Shown piece by piece: positions 8,602-17,014 of a stretch of DNA of 40,329 bases. The translations under genes were made by a program, and so were the position numbers. This stretch comes from Marinobacter nauticus (lineage in GTDB: Bacteria > Pseudomonadota > Gammaproteobacteria > Enterobacterales > Shewanellaceae). Each line of letters starts with the position of its first letter. Position 1 is the stretch's first letter. The DNA is taken from positions 1-40,329 of the forward strand of contig NZ_JAHVJZ010000002.1 in the NCBI RefSeq assembly GCF_019801015.1, written 5' to 3'. The notes beneath the pieces are model-generated. The model worked only from the letters and a program-made list of their open reading frames with translations. It did not search any database and was not told the DNA's origin.

Positions 8602-9974
8602 GCCTGGCGGGAATCAAACACACCGATACCGTGCTGGACCGCATCGTCGCCACCAAACCGGCTCAGATTGCCCAATTGGCCGAGCGCTACGGTGAGCTGC
8701 TGGAGACCCGGGCCGAACCGTCCCGGCGCAGCCTGTTCGACGCGCTCAAGTCCGGTCCCACCGGTTTTATTCTGGAGTGCAAAAAAGCCAGCCCGTCCAA
8801 AGGGCTTATCCGCGCTGACTTCGACCCGGTGGCCATCGCCACGGTCTACGACCGCTACGCCGCCGGCATTTCGGTACTGACCGATGAGCAGTTTTTTCAG
8901 GGGGACTTCGAGTACCTGCGTGCCGTCTGTGACGCCGTGTCCGTTCCGGTGCTGTGCAAGGACTTTATCGTCGACGCCCGCCAGCTCCGTCTGGCCCGCC
9001 ATCTGGGTGCCGACGCCGCATTGTTGATGCTGTCGGTACTGGACGATGCCCTCTATCAGCAACTGGCTGCCGAAGCAGACACGCTGGGGCTGGACGTCCT
9101 GACCGAAGTCAGCAATGAAGAAGAGATGGAGCGCGCCATCGCACTCGGCGCCCGAATCATTGGCATCAATAACCGTGACCTGCGTGACCTCTCCATTGAT
9201 CTGGCCACTACCGAGCGGCTGGCCGGCAAGGTGCCGGAGGATCGTGTGGTGATCAGCGAGTCCGGCATCTACACCCATGCCCAGGTCCGTCGCCTGGCCC
9301 CCCACGCCGATGCATTCCTGGTGGGGTCGAGCCTGACGGAGCAGGCGGACGTAGACCTGGCCTGTCGTCGCCTGATCTATGGCCCGGTCAAAGTGTGCGG
9401 ACTGACCCGCGCGGACGACGCCAAAGCGGTCGCCGAGGCCGGGGCCAGCTACGGCGGCCTGATTTTTGCCGCCAAATCGCCCCGCTGCGTCAGCCTGGAA
9501 CAAGCCCGCCAGATCCGCGATGCCGCCGCACTGGACTTCGTTGGTGTGTTCGTCAACGAACCACCGGAACGGGTGTCGGAGCTGGCCAATACGCTGGGCC
9601 TCCACGCGGTGCAGCTGCACGGCAGTGAAGATGACGCCTATATCGACGCCCTGCGCCCGCTGCTGAACGACTGCCACATCTGGAAGGCGGTTAAGCCCGA
9701 TGGCAGTAACGCGGTCAGTAACGCCGACCGGGTGCTGTTCGACAGCGCCAAAGGCAGCCAGTTTGGCGGCACCGGTACGGTGTTTGACTGGTCACTGGTG
9801 GGCGGTGAGCGCAGCGACGCCATGCTGGCCGGAGGATTGGGGCCGGACAACATCGATGATGCCGCCCGCGCCGGTTTCTATGGCCTGGACATCAATTCCG
9901 GTGTGGAAAACGCACCGGGCCTGAAAAACGCAAACAAGATCAGAACCTGTCTGGCCACAGTACGTCAGTACTGA
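8598..9974 (+). CDS. trpCF: Bifunctional indole-3-glycerol-phosphate synthase / phosphoribosylanthranilate isomerase
   Basis: Two fused TIM barrels catalysing consecutive steps (isomerase, then IGP synthase). The IGPS part (about residues 1-255) shows Glu60 and Lys62 in ILECKKASPSKG, Lys121 in CKDF, Glu170 in LTEV, Asn191 and the ESGIY motif (Glu221-Ser222). The PRAI part starts at KVCGLTR (265-271), with Cys267 as general base, and ends with GLDINSGVE. The fusion (458 residues) is the usual gammaproteobacterial arrangement. It overlaps trpD by 4 nt and is followed by a 27-bp gap to trpB containing a GAGAG ribosome binding site. Confidence 0.96.
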   Translation: MSLAGIKHTDTVLDRIVATKPAQIAQLAERYGELLETRAEPSRRSLFDALKSGPTGFILECKKASPSKGLIRADFDPVAIATVYDRYAAGISVLTDEQFFQGDFEYLRAVCDAVSVPVLCKDFIVDARQLRLARHLGADAALLMLSVLDDALYQQLAAEADTLGLDVLTEVSNEEEMERAIALGARIIGINNRDLRDLSIDLATTERLAGKVPEDRVVISESGIYTHAQVRRLAPHADAFLVGSSLTEQADVDLACRRLIYGPVKVCGLTRADDAKAVAEAGASYGGLIFAAKSPRCVSLEQARQIRDAAALDFVGVFVNEPPERVSELANTLGLHAVQLHGSEDDAYIDALRPLLNDCHIWKAVKPDGSNAVSNADRVLFDSAKGSQFGGTGTVFDWSLVGGERSDAMLAGGLGPDNIDDAARAGFYGLDINSGVENAPGLKNANKIRTCLATVRQY

Positions 9975-10001
9975 GCCGGGCACAGATAAAGAGAGAGCAG
10001 C

Positions 10002-11189
10002 ATGACCATTCTCAACCCCTACTTCGGTGAGTTCGGCGGGCAATACGTATCGCAGATCCTGATGCCGGCCCTGAACCAGCTGGAAGCCGCCTTTGTCGAG
10101 GCCCAGCAGGATCCCGAGTTTCAGCAGGAGTTCACCAACCTGCTGAAGGAGTACGCCGGACGGCCTACCGCCCTGACCCTGACCCGCAACTTCAGCCCCA
10201 ACCCGCTGGTGAAGATCTACCTGAAGCGGGAAGACCTGCTGCACGGTGGCGCCCACAAGACCAATCAGGTGCTTGGGCAGGCGCTGCTGGCCAAGCGCAT
10301 GGGTAAGAACGAAATCATCGCGGAAACCGGCGCTGGCCAGCATGGTGTGGCCTCCGCGCTGGCCTGTGCCCTGCTGGGCCTGAAGTGTCGGGTCTACATG
10401 GGCGCCAAAGACGTTGAGCGTCAGAGCCCCAACGTGTTCCGTATGCGCCTGATGGGCGCCGAGGTGATCCCGGTGCACTCCGGTTCCGCCACCCTCAAGG
10501 ACGCCTGCAACGAAGCGCTGCGTGACTGGAGTGCCAACTACGACAAGGCGCACTATCTGCTGGGCACGGCGGCGGGCCCGCACCCCTTCCCGACCATCGT
10601 CCGCGAATTTCAGCGCATGATCGGTGAGGAGACCAAGTCCCAGATCCTGGCCCGCGAAGGCCGGCTGCCGGACGCGGTGATCGCCTGTGTCGGGGGTGGC
10701 TCCAACGCCATCGGCATGTTTGCCGACTTTATCGACGAAACCGACGTGCGACTGATTGGCGTTGAGCCGGCGGGCCACGGCATCGAGAGCGGCGAGCACG
10801 GCGCGCCGCTGGCCCACGGTAAGCTGGGGATCTTCTTCGGCATGAAAGCGCCGCTGATGCAGAATGAGCACGGCCAGATTGAGGAGTCCTACTCCGTCTC
10901 TGCCGGCCTCGATTTCCCGTCGGTGGGCCCACAGCATGCCCATCTGGCCGCCACCGGCCGCGCCCAGTATCCGTCCATCACCGACGATGAGGCGCTGGAA
11001 GCGTTCCAGCGGCTGGCCCGCAGCGAAGGGATCATCCCCGCGCTGGAATCCGCCCATGCCCTGGCCCACGCCTACAAGATGGCTGAACAGGCCACCGAGG
11101 AAACGCTGCTGGTGGTGAACCTGTCCGGCCGCGGCGACAAAGACATCTTTACCGTACACGACATTCTGGAGAAGGAAGGCAAGTTATGA
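10002..11189 (+). CDS. trpB: Tryptophan synthase beta subunit
   Basis: PLP enzyme that joins indole to serine to give tryptophan. In 395 residues it shows the PLP lysine Lys86 in HGGAHKTNQ, the catalytic Glu109 in AETGAGQHG, and the phosphate-binding GGGSNAIG (231-238). The C-terminal ESAHALAHA and NLSGRGDKD are also typical. It forms the alpha2-beta2 complex with TrpA, whose start overlaps the trpB stop by 4 nt. Confidence 0.97.
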   Translation: MTILNPYFGEFGGQYVSQILMPALNQLEAAFVEAQQDPEFQQEFTNLLKEYAGRPTALTLTRNFSPNPLVKIYLKREDLLHGGAHKTNQVLGQALLAKRMGKNEIIAETGAGQHGVASALACALLGLKCRVYMGAKDVERQSPNVFRMRLMGAEVIPVHSGSATLKDACNEALRDWSANYDKAHYLLGTAAGPHPFPTIVREFQRMIGEETKSQILAREGRLPDAVIACVGGGSNAIGMFADFIDETDVRLIGVEPAGHGIESGEHGAPLAHGKLGIFFGMKAPLMQNEHGQIEESYSVSAGLDFPSVGPQHAHLAATGRAQYPSITDDEALEAFQRLARSEGIIPALESAHALAHAYKMAEQATEETLLVVNLSGRGDKDIFTVHDILEKEGKL

Positions 11190-11992
11190 GCCGCTACCAA
11201 CGCCTGTTTGATACTCTGAGCACCCGCGGCGAAGGCGCCTTTGTTCCCTTTGTCACCCTCGGTGACCCCAATCCGCAGGACAGCCTGGCGGTGGTGGAAG
11301 CATTGATCGCCGGTGGCGCCGATGCGCTGGAACTGGGCTTCCCCTTCTCCGACCCAGCGGCGGACGGCCCGACCATTCAGGAGGCGAACATTCGCGCCCT
11401 GGATTCCGGTACCACGCCGGACCACTGCTTTGAGATGCTGGCGCAGATCCGCCAGCGCCATCCGGACCTGCCCATCGGCCTGCTGGTGTACGCCAACCTG
11501 GTGTTTGCCCCCGGTCTGGACACCTTCTACCAGCGCTGTGCCGATGTTGGCGTGGATTCCGTGCTGGTGGCGGACGTGCCGGTTCAGGAAGCGGCGCCCT
11601 TTATCGCCGCCGCCAAAGCCGCCGGTGTGGCGCCCATCTTTATCGCGCCGCCCAACGCCGATGACGCCACGCTGAAAGCGGTGGCGGAAGCCGGAGAAGG
11701 CTACACCTACCTGCTGTCCCGCGCCGGGGTCACCGGTACCGAAACCGCTGCGGGCATGCCGGTGGACCACCTGCTGGACAGCCTGAAAGCTCATCACGCC
11801 CCACCGGCGGTACTGGGCTTTGGGATTGCCGAGCCGGCCCAGGTGAAAAACGCCATCGAAGCGGGCGCCGCCGGTGCCATCTCCGGCTCTGCCGTCGTTA
11901 AGCTGATTGCTCAGCACAAAGACGACATCGGGGCACTGACCAGCGCACTGACCGACTTTGTCCGGAAGATGAAAGCGGCGACGCGACGCTGA
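11186..11992 (+). CDS. trpA: Tryptophan synthase alpha subunit
   Basis: Cleaves indole-3-glycerol phosphate to indole, which is channelled to TrpB. The 268 residues show catalytic Glu49 ([14 protein letters not shown]) and Asp60, and the phosphate-binding end [12 protein letters not shown] with GAISGSAVV. It is the last gene of the operon. A strong intrinsic terminator follows 18 bp after the stop. Confidence 0.96.
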   Translation: MSRYQRLFDTLSTRGEGAFVPFVTLGDPNPQDSLAVVEALIAGGADALELGFPFSDPAADGPTIQEANIRALDSGTTPDHCFEMLAQIRQRHPDLPIGLLVYANLVFAPGLDTFYQRCADVGVDSVLVADVPVQEAAPFIAAAKAAGVAPIFIAPPNADDATLKAVAEAGEGYTYLLSRAGVTGTETAAGMPVDHLLDSLKAHHAPPAVLGFGIAEPAQVKNAIEAGAAGAISGSAVVKLIAQHKDDIGALTSALTDFVRKMKAATRR

Positions 11993-12010
11993 TTGAGACA
12001 TTCCTCACAC

Positions 12011-12037
12011 AGCCACCCAACCGGGTGGCTTTTTTTT
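12011..12037 (+). terminator. trp operon terminator
   Basis: Stem AGCCACCC (12011-12018), loop AACC, GGGTGGCT (12023-12030), followed by an uninterrupted T-run through 12037. It closes the aro-trp operon and separates it from the acetyltransferase gene. Confidence 0.92.
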
Positions 12038-12072
12038 GTGCTGCCCTTACCCTGTGGTTGCAAGGAGATTTC

Positions 12073-12111
12073 ATGCAGAAAACACGTCTGATCCAGCCCT
12101 GGATCGCCTGA
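12073..12111 (+). CDS. Candidate short upstream ORF (leader peptide?) before the acetyltransferase
   Basis: A 12-codon frame, [12 protein letters not shown] then TGA, preceded by a near-perfect AAGGAG Shine-Dalgarno sequence (12062-12067) 5 nt upstream. It begins 36 bp after the trp terminator and is followed by two hairpins (12115-12143 and 12146-12163) before the acetyltransferase start. The arrangement resembles translation- or transcription-attenuation leaders known ahead of resistance-type acetyltransferase and methylase genes. No homologous leader is recognised; expression is inferred only from the strong ribosome binding site. Confidence 0.45.
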   Translation: MQKTRLIQPWIA

Positions 12112-12114
12112 GCC

Positions 12115-12163
12115 ACGAGACTCGCCGAACGCCCCAGTCTCGTCAGGAACCCCCGCGCGTTCC
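12115..12163 (+). promoter_or_regulatory. Tandem hairpins between leader ORF and acetyltransferase
   Basis: The first hairpin is ACGAGACT (12115-12122) paired perfectly with AGTCTCGT (12136-12143) across a 13-nt loop. The second is GGAAC (12146-12150) with GTTCC (12159-12163). Neither has a T-run, so they are not simple terminators. A ribosome on the upstream ORF (stop at 12109-12111) would cover the first stem, which would allow coupled regulation. Confidence 0.4.
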
Positions 12164-12196
12164 ATGACGCCACCTGAAATTGATCAGGAGTCATGC

Positions 12197-12835
12197 ATGA
12201 CCCAAATTCACTGGACCCGCACTGAGCGGCTGCATCAGAGTGTCCGCAACCCCAACATCCACATCAAAGGCGAGCACAGTTATTACAGCAACGCCTGGGA
12301 TCGGGGATTCGAATCCGACGTTGTTCGCTACCTTCATGGCGATGAACACACCCGTGACCGTCCTGCCCGTTGGCCGGTTGATCAGCTCTATATTGGCGAT
12401 TACGTCTGCATCGGTGCTGAAGCGGTGATTCTGATGGGAGGCAACCACACCCACCGTACGGACTGGTTCGCCTTGTACCCCTTTATGAGCACCATCGATG
12501 CGGCTTACCAGCGTCGTGGCGACACTCACCTGGGCAATGGCTGCTGGATTGGCATGCGCGCCATGCTGATGCCTGGTGTGGTCATTGGCGAAGGTGCCGT
12601 TGTCGCTGCAGGCGCCATCGTGACCCGGGATGTCCCGCCCTACACCATCGTTGCGGGCAACCCGGCCCGTGCAGTCAGACAGCGATTCGATACTGAGACG
12701 GTGCAACAACTGCTGGCAATGCGACTCTACGATGGCCCGCCAGCGCGATTGAATGCCCTGCAGCCGCACCTGTGCAGCGACGATATTGAAGCGCTGGCTC
12801 AGGCTGTCAGGAAGTGGGAAAACCATCCAGGATAA
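12197..12835 (+). CDS. CatB/Vat-like xenobiotic O-acetyltransferase (left-handed beta-helix)
   Basis: Acetyl-CoA-dependent acyltransferase of the hexapeptide-repeat XAT family, related to chloramphenicol (CatB) and streptogramin (Vat) acetyltransferases. The 212 residues begin [12 protein letters not shown]. The characteristic segment is [32 protein letters not shown], where the His in the NHTHRTDW region corresponds to the catalytic His. Hexapeptide rungs [47 protein letters not shown] follow. The start at 12197 is chosen over an in-frame upstream ATG (12164) because AGGAG (12186-12190) sits 6 nt before it. The substrate cannot be told from sequence; many chromosomal members act on unknown metabolites. 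It lies outside the trp operon, behind a terminator and a short leader ORF. Confidence 0.85.
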   Translation: MTQIHWTRTERLHQSVRNPNIHIKGEHSYYSNAWDRGFESDVVRYLHGDEHTRDRPARWPVDQLYIGDYVCIGAEAVILMGGNHTHRTDWFALYPFMSTIDAAYQRRGDTHLGNGCWIGMRAMLMPGVVIGEGAVVAAGAIVTRDVPPYTIVAGNPARAVRQRFDTETVQQLLAMRLYDGPPARLNALQPHLCSDDIEALAQAVRKWENHPG

Positions 12836-12916
12836 CGGAGCCGATCTCACGGCCGGGGAACCTTTCATCCTTAACGCTGGCCAAATGGCTCGTCAGCCAT
12901 CACAGACAAAAGCGCC

Positions 12917-12938
12917 GGGGTTGAGTACACTCAGCCCC
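12917..12938 (+). other. Hairpin upstream of yciB
   Basis: GGGGTTGAG (12917-12925), loop TACA, CTCAGCCCC (12930-12938): a 9-bp stem with one G-T pair and no T-run. It lies 29 bp before the yciB start and could be an operator or a 5'-UTR structure. No clear promoter hexamers pair with it. Confidence 0.35.
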
Positions 12939-12966
12939 AATGGATCCCTCGATTTAAAGAATTTTA

Positions 12967-13524
12967 ATGAAGCAACTGATCGATTTTCTGCCGCTGTTGG
13001 TGTTCTTCGCGGTCTATAAGTTCTACGGCATCTTTGCGGCCACCGGCGCCATTGTCGTCGCCACAGGTGTTCAGCTTGGCCTGATGTACGCCCTCTACCG
13101 CAAGGTGGAGAAGATGCACCTGGTCACCTTCGGTCTGCTGCTGGTGTTCGGTGGTGCAACCGTGCTGTTCCACGACGATGCCTTCATCAAATGGAAGGTC
13201 ACCATCGTCTACGGCCTGTTCAGTGCGGTACTGCTGATCAGCCAGTGGATGGGCAAGCCGGTGATCAAATCGATGCTGGGCAAAGAGATCACCCTGCCGG
13301 ATCGGATCTGGAGTGGGCTGAGCTACGCCTGGGCGCTGTTCTTCACCTTCTGCGCCGGCCTGAACCTCTATGTGGCGTTCAACCTGCCTCAGGAAACCTG
13401 GGTCAACTTCAAGGTGTTTGGCCTGATGGGCATGACGCTGGCCTTTATCGTGGCCACCATCGCCTATCTCTATAAGCACCTGCCCAAAGAGGATGGCTCC
13501 AAAGAGGACCAATCCTCTGAGTAA
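12967..13524 (+). CDS. yciB: Inner-membrane septation protein A homologue YciB
   Basis: Polytopic inner-membrane protein of the YciB/IspZ family, linked in other bacteria to envelope synthesis and cell division. The 185 residues start MKQLIDFLPLLVFFAVYKFYGIFAATGA, the conserved family opening. There are about five membrane segments, with QLGLMYALYR and the amphipathic FNLPQETWVNFKVFGL near the C-terminus. The tail is charged (KEDGSKEDQSSE). In E. coli yciB lies near trp with yciI and yciA, and yciI is also found here 1.6 kb downstream. No strong Shine-Dalgarno sequence precedes the ATG. Confidence 0.9.
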   Translation: MKQLIDFLPLLVFFAVYKFYGIFAATGAIVVATGVQLGLMYALYRKVEKMHLVTFGLLLVFGGATVLFHDDAFIKWKVTIVYGLFSAVLLISQWMGKPVIKSMLGKEITLPDRIWSGLSYAWALFFTFCAGLNLYVAFNLPQETWVNFKVFGLMGMTLAFIVATIAYLYKHLPKEDGSKEDQSSE

Positions 13525-13530
13525 ACCAAG

Positions 13531-13555
13531 CGGCCCTCCGGGGCCGTTTTCTTTT
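13531..13555 (+). terminator. Terminator after yciB
   Basis: Stem CGGCCC (13531-13536), loop TCCG, GGGCCG (13541-13546), then TTTTCTTTT. It lies just past the yciB stop. Confidence 0.8.
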
Positions 13556-13572
13556 GGTTCCGCCTCTCCCTC

Positions 13573-13588
13573 TGTGACCAGGATCACA
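13573..13588 (+). promoter_or_regulatory. Crp (cAMP receptor protein) binding site
   Basis: TGTGACCAGGATCACA is a perfect match to both half-sites of the Crp consensus TGTGA-N6-TCACA. It lies 149-164 bp upstream of the first ATG of the MFS transporter, with no other gene between. A good -10 hexamer (TATAGT) is at 13681-13686, but that places the Crp site about 110 bp upstream of the implied start, so another promoter nearer the site may exist. Confidence 0.75.
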
Positions 13589-13736
13589 CCGCGGTTAACA
13601 TAAAGACGATCCCATCACCAAAAGTCGAAAAAACCTCATTACTCCCTCTCTACTCTCTGGTCCGCTCGTTCTCTGCTCTTTATAGTACGCGACCCGAATT
13701 ATTGGCCTGACCATTAACCCAACGCTCGTGGCAGAG

Positions 13737-14990
13737 ATGTCCCCGGGCTCAGCGAGTAATCCGATGAATCGTGCCGTTAAGATCCTGCTTGCAGGTGTCT
13801 GCATCAACCTCGTGATGGGCGTTCTGTACGCCTGGAGTATCTTTTCCAAAGCCCTGCAAACCGAACTGGGTTGGTCCAGCGTTGACGCTGGCATGCCCTA
13901 CTCTGTAGCGGTTCTGGTGTTCGCTTCCAGCCTGCTGGTTTCCGGCATTCTGCAGGACCGTATGGGTCCGCGCCGCATGGTGATCCTGGGCTGCTCTATG
14001 GTCGCAACCGGCCTGCTGCTCTCCTCCTTTGCCACCACCCCGCTGATGCTGGTTCTGAGCTTCGGTGTACTGGTGGGTGCAGGCATCGGCTTCGGCTACG
14101 CCTGTCTGAGCCCCTCTGCCATGAAGTGGTTCCACCCCTCCAAGAAGGGTCTGGTCAACGGCCTGATCGCCGGTGGCTTCGGTATGGCGCCGCTGTACCT
14201 GGCACCGCTGACCACCAAACTGATTGAGCAGTACGGCATCAACAACGCGTTCCTGTTCCTGGGCGCGGGTGCCCTGCTGATCGCCGTTCCGCTGGCGTTC
14301 ACCATTGTTAACCCGCCGGCAGGCTACACCCCGGAAGAGCCGAAGAACCTGGCGGGCAAAGCCAAAGCTCCGGCTAACGCCGACATGAGCTGGCGCCAGA
14401 TGCTGAAAACCCCGCAGTTCTACATGCTGTGGGTGATGTTCTGCTTCGCCTCCTCCGCCGGCCTGATGCTGATCGGCAACATCACCAGCATCGCCGCGCT
14501 GCAGGGCAACCTGAGCAACGCCGCCTTCCTGGTGGTGGTACTGGCGGTGTTCAACACCCTGGGCCGCATCGTGATGGGCATCCTGTCTGACAAGATGGGC
14601 CGCACTCAGACCCTGCTGCTGGTGTTCCTGATCCAGGCGGGCAACATGCTGCTGTTCCCGAACCTGACCACCGAGTGGGGCTTTGTTCTGGGCGCTGCCC
14701 TGGCGGGCATCGGTTACGGCGCACTGCTGTCCGTGTTCCCGTCCATCACTGCGGACTACTACGGCCTGAAAAACTACGGCTCCAACTTCGGTGTGCTTTA
14801 CACCGCCTGGGGTGTGTCCGGCTTTATTGGTCCGGTTGTCGCGGGCTACGTGGCGGGCGCTTACGGCTCCTACGCCATTGCTTACACCCTGTCCGCGGTG
14901 ATGCTGGCGGTTGCCGCCATCCTGGCGGTGGTGATTAAGCCGGTAAAAACCGACGCACAAACCGCTGAGGCGACTCCGGCTGCGGCCTGA
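13737..14990 (+). CDS. OFA (oxalate:formate antiporter)-type MFS transporter
   Basis: Twelve-segment major facilitator protein of the COG2223 OFA family, whose members move formate, oxalate, lactate or related monocarboxylates. MNRAVKILLAGVCINLVMGVLYAWSIF opens the first helix, and LQDRMGPRRM is the MFS loop 2-3 motif, with LSDKMGRTQT in the second half. Possible starts are GTG 13728, ATG 13737 and ATG 13764; none has a strong ribosome binding site. I give 13737, but 13764 would begin right at the first membrane segment. The codons are strongly biased, suggesting high expression. With a perfect Crp site upstream and pflB nearby, export of a fermentation acid is plausible (inference). Confidence 0.85.
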   Translation: MSPGSASNPMNRAVKILLAGVCINLVMGVLYAWSIFSKALQTELGWSSVDAGMPYSVAVLVFASSLLVSGILQDRMGPRRMVILGCSMVATGLLLSSFATTPLMLVLSFGVLVGAGIGFGYACLSPSAMKWFHPSKKGLVNGLIAGGFGMAPLYLAPLTTKLIEQYGINNAFLFLGAGALLIAVPLAFTIVNPPAGYTPEEPKNLAGKAKAPANADMSWRQMLKTPQFYMLWVMFCFASSAGLMLIGNITSIAALQGNLSNAAFLVVVLAVFNTLGRIVMGILSDKMGRTQTLLLVFLIQAGNMLLFPNLTTEWGFVLGAALAGIGYGALLSVFPSITADYYGLKNYGSNFGVLYTAWGVSGFIGPVVAGYVAGAYGSYAIAYTLSAVMLAVAAILAVVIKPVKTDAQTAEATPAAA

Positions 14991-15006
14991 TTCCATCCTC
15001 AGAAAA

Positions 15007-15030
15007 AGCCCGCCTCTGGCGGGCTTTTTT
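15007..15030 (+). terminator. Terminator after the MFS transporter
   Basis: Stem AGCCCGCC (15007-15014), loop TCT, GGCGGGCT (15018-15025), followed by a T-run to 15030. A-tract on the 5' side. Confidence 0.9.
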
Positions 15031-15097
15031 GTACCTTGGAGCGGCCGTTCTGGCGTGGTAAGGTCATCCGCACTTTAGCCAACAGGAATCAATATCA

Positions 15098-15397
15098 ATG
15101 TGGTACATGATTTGTTCTACCGACGTAGAAAACAGCCTGGAAAAACGACTGGGCGCGCGCCCGGCTCACCTCGCCCGCCTGCAACAACTGCAGGATGAAG
15201 GCCGCCTGATGACCGCCGGCCCGTTCCCGGCCGTGGACAGTGAAGACCCGGGTGCAGCGGGTTTCACCGGCTCTCTGGTGGTGGCACAGTTTGACTCCCT
15301 GGAAGCGGCCGAAGCCTGGGCGGCAGCGGACCCATACATCGACGCGGGTGTGTACAAGAAGTCCGTCATCAAGCCCTTTAAGAAAGTGTTTGGCTAA
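15098..15397 (+). CDS. yciI: YciI family protein
   Basis: Small dimeric ferredoxin-fold protein of the YCII family (99 residues; E. coli YciI is of similar size). It starts [18 protein letters not shown] and contains [25 protein letters not shown], with the conserved His-containing helix and the GPFP turn; DPYIDAGVY lies near the C-terminus. The conserved His-Asp pair suggests an enzymatic role, but none is established. CAGGAA lies upstream. Its stop overlaps the xthA start by one base (TAATG), so the two are probably co-transcribed. Confidence 0.9.
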   Translation: MWYMICSTDVENSLEKRLGARPAHLARLQQLQDEGRLMTAGPFPAVDSEDPGAAGFTGSLVVAQFDSLEAAEAWAAADPYIDAGVYKKSVIKPFKKVFG

Positions 15398-16203
15398 TGA
15401 AATTTGTCTCCTTCAACATCAATGGACTGAGAGCGCGCCTTCACCAGTTGGAGGCGCTGATTGCCAAACATCAGCCGGACGTTATCGGCCTGCAGGAAAC
15501 CAAGGTGGATGATCCGCAGTTTCCGCTGGAAGCGGTCGAAGCGATGGGTTACCACGTGGCGTACCACGGTCAGAAGGGGCACTACGGTGTGGCCATGCTG
15601 ACCAAGCAGATACCACTGGCGATTCAGAAGGGGTTTGCCAGCGACGAAGAGGACGCTCAGCGTCGGATGATCATGGTGACCGTGGAAGACGGCGAAGGAA
15701 AACCGGTTCACGTGCTGAATGGCTATTTCCCTCAGGGGGAAAACCGTGCGCACGAGACCAAGTTCCCGGCTAAACGTCGCTTCTACGCCGATCTGATGAC
15801 CCACCTGGAAACTCAGCGCAGCGCCGATGAGCAGGTGGTGGTGATGGGCGACATCAACATCAGCCCCGCGGATCGGGATATCGGCATCGGCGAAGCCAAC
15901 GCCAAGCGTTGGCTGAAAACCGGCAAGTGCTCCTTCCTGCCGGAAGAGCGTGAGTGGCTGGCGACCTTGCTGAACTGGGGCCTGACCGACAGCTTCCGTC
16001 ACCTCAATCCGGAGGAAGCCCAAACCTACAGCTGGTTTGATTACCGCTCCCGCGGGTTCGACGATAACCGTGGCCTGCGCATTGACGTGATCCTGACTTC
16101 GGCGCCGCTGACCGGACGACTGGTTGAGTCCGGGGTGGATTATGAACTGCGCGGCATCGACAAGCCGTCTGACCACGCCCCCATCTGGACCACCATCCAA
16201 TGA
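15397..16203 (+). CDS. xthA: Exodeoxyribonuclease III
   Basis: Main AP endonuclease and 3'-5' exonuclease of base-excision repair. The 268 residues match E. coli length, and all catalytic residues are present: Asn7 ([10 protein letters not shown]), Glu34 (GLQETK), Asp152 and Asn154 (VMGDINISP), Asp230 (LRIDVIL), and Asp259-His260 (KPSDHAP). It is translated from an ATG overlapping the yciI stop and ends just before a strong terminator. Confidence 0.96.
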   Translation: MKFVSFNINGLRARLHQLEALIAKHQPDVIGLQETKVDDPQFPLEAVEAMGYHVAYHGQKGHYGVAMLTKQIPLAIQKGFASDEEDAQRRMIMVTVEDGEGKPVHVLNGYFPQGENRAHETKFPAKRRFYADLMTHLETQRSADEQVVVMGDINISPADRDIGIGEANAKRWLKTGKCSFLPEEREWLATLLNWGLTDSFRHLNPEEAQTYSWFDYRSRGFDDNRGLRIDVILTSAPLTGRLVESGVDYELRGIDKPSDHAPIWTTIQ

Positions 16204-16205
16204 CC

Positions 16206-16240
16206 ACACAGGCTGCCCCGGCAGCCTGTGTTCTTTTCTT
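16206..16240 (+). terminator. Terminator after xthA
   Basis: A long perfect stem, ACACAGGCTGCC (16206-16217) with GGCAGCCTGTGT (16220-16231), then TCTTTTCTT. Confidence 0.88.
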
Positions 16241-16616
16241 ACGCTTTTTCCCCGCGCCTGAAAGTGAACAACAGTTCCCAAACCCCCTCTCTCGGGCTTT
16301 AGTGTCACTCGCGAGTGATAGTGCCGTAAGAATGCCCGCCCAATAACAACACTTCCGCGCTATTCGTTACCTCCTCACAGCAGTTCGCCACAGAAATTAA
16401 CACCAAAAAAGACGATTCTGTAAGTTTCGGATCAGCAAGCGATTTCCCCTGAGTTTGTCTGTGCGCAGGATCATATTTTGCTTTCTTGTCACTGGTCGAA
16501 TGCAGACGCTACTGATATCAATATCATCCATCTGGCGGCGCACTGCCTGGCGTCCAGCCAGAACTTCGACCTTTTTGGGGCCCTATTCATCCGTTGAGCA
16601 AAGGAAAAAGATAAAT
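16241..16616 (+). promoter_or_regulatory. Long upstream region of the MarR-type regulator with two palindromes
   Basis: No gene is seen in this 376-bp gap. It holds a perfect 14-bp palindrome TCACTCGCGAGTGA (16305-16318) and a second inverted repeat TGATAT-CA-ATATCA (16513-16526). Both are candidate operators; the second is close enough to the regulator start (16617) to suit autoregulation. The Shine-Dalgarno sequence AAAGGAA precedes the start. No clear promoter hexamers could be fixed. Confidence 0.45.
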
Positions 16617-16946
16617 ATGAGTCACGCTCAATTGACCAAAATCATGCAGTGTGTGGAAATTTTCCGCGAGGTGTACAGTGAGATCCCGCCACAAACCTGT
16701 CTGATGTTCATGCAGGTGTGTCAGGAAGAGGGCTGTTCCATTAAAGAACTGCAGGAGCGCTTTGAGATGTCTCAGGCCAGCGCCAGCCGCAACGCCCGAC
16801 TGCTGTCTGATCGTGTTCACTCCGGCCGTAACGGTCTGGGCCTGGTGGAACTGCGTGTGGATGAACAGGACTACCGCATCAAGCGCGCTTTCCTGACCGA
16901 GCGTGGCCGCGAAATCCGCGACCGTCTTGAGTCCCTGATGCACTGA
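16617..16946 (+). CDS. Small MarR-type winged-helix regulator
   Basis: A 109-residue DNA-binding protein starting MSHAQLTKIMQCVEIFREV. The winged helix is seen in CSIKELQERFEMSQASASRNARLLSDR (helix-turn-helix, about residues 41-67) and the wing LGLVELRVDEQDYRIKRAFLTERG, typical of MarR. It is shorter than usual MarR proteins (about 140 residues), lacking most of the flanking dimerisation helices. AAAGGAA at 9-15 nt upstream fixes the start; a longer frame from 16455 lacks a ribosome binding site. Its targets are unknown. The neighbouring palindromes suggest autoregulation. Confidence 0.8.
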   Translation: MSHAQLTKIMQCVEIFREVYSEIPPQTCLMFMQVCQEEGCSIKELQERFEMSQASASRNARLLSDRVHSGRNGLGLVELRVDEQDYRIKRAFLTERGREIRDRLESLMH

Positions 16947-16960
16947 GCATCCGCTTAACG

Positions 16961-16991
16961 AAAAAAAGCAGGCCATCGGCCTGCTTTTTTT
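16961..16991. terminator. Bidirectional terminator between the MarR-type gene and panF
   Basis: Stem AGCAGGCC (16967-16974), loop ATC, GGCCTGCT (16978-16985), with A-tract before and T-tract after. It serves the regulator on + and panF on -. Confidence 0.9.
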
Positions 16992-17014
16992 GTGTCTGAC
17001 GCCTGAGGGCGGCG

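Noticed and set aside
12164-12196. Earlier ATG for the acetyltransferase
   Set aside because: No ribosome binding site precedes it, whereas AGGAG fits the ATG at 12197.
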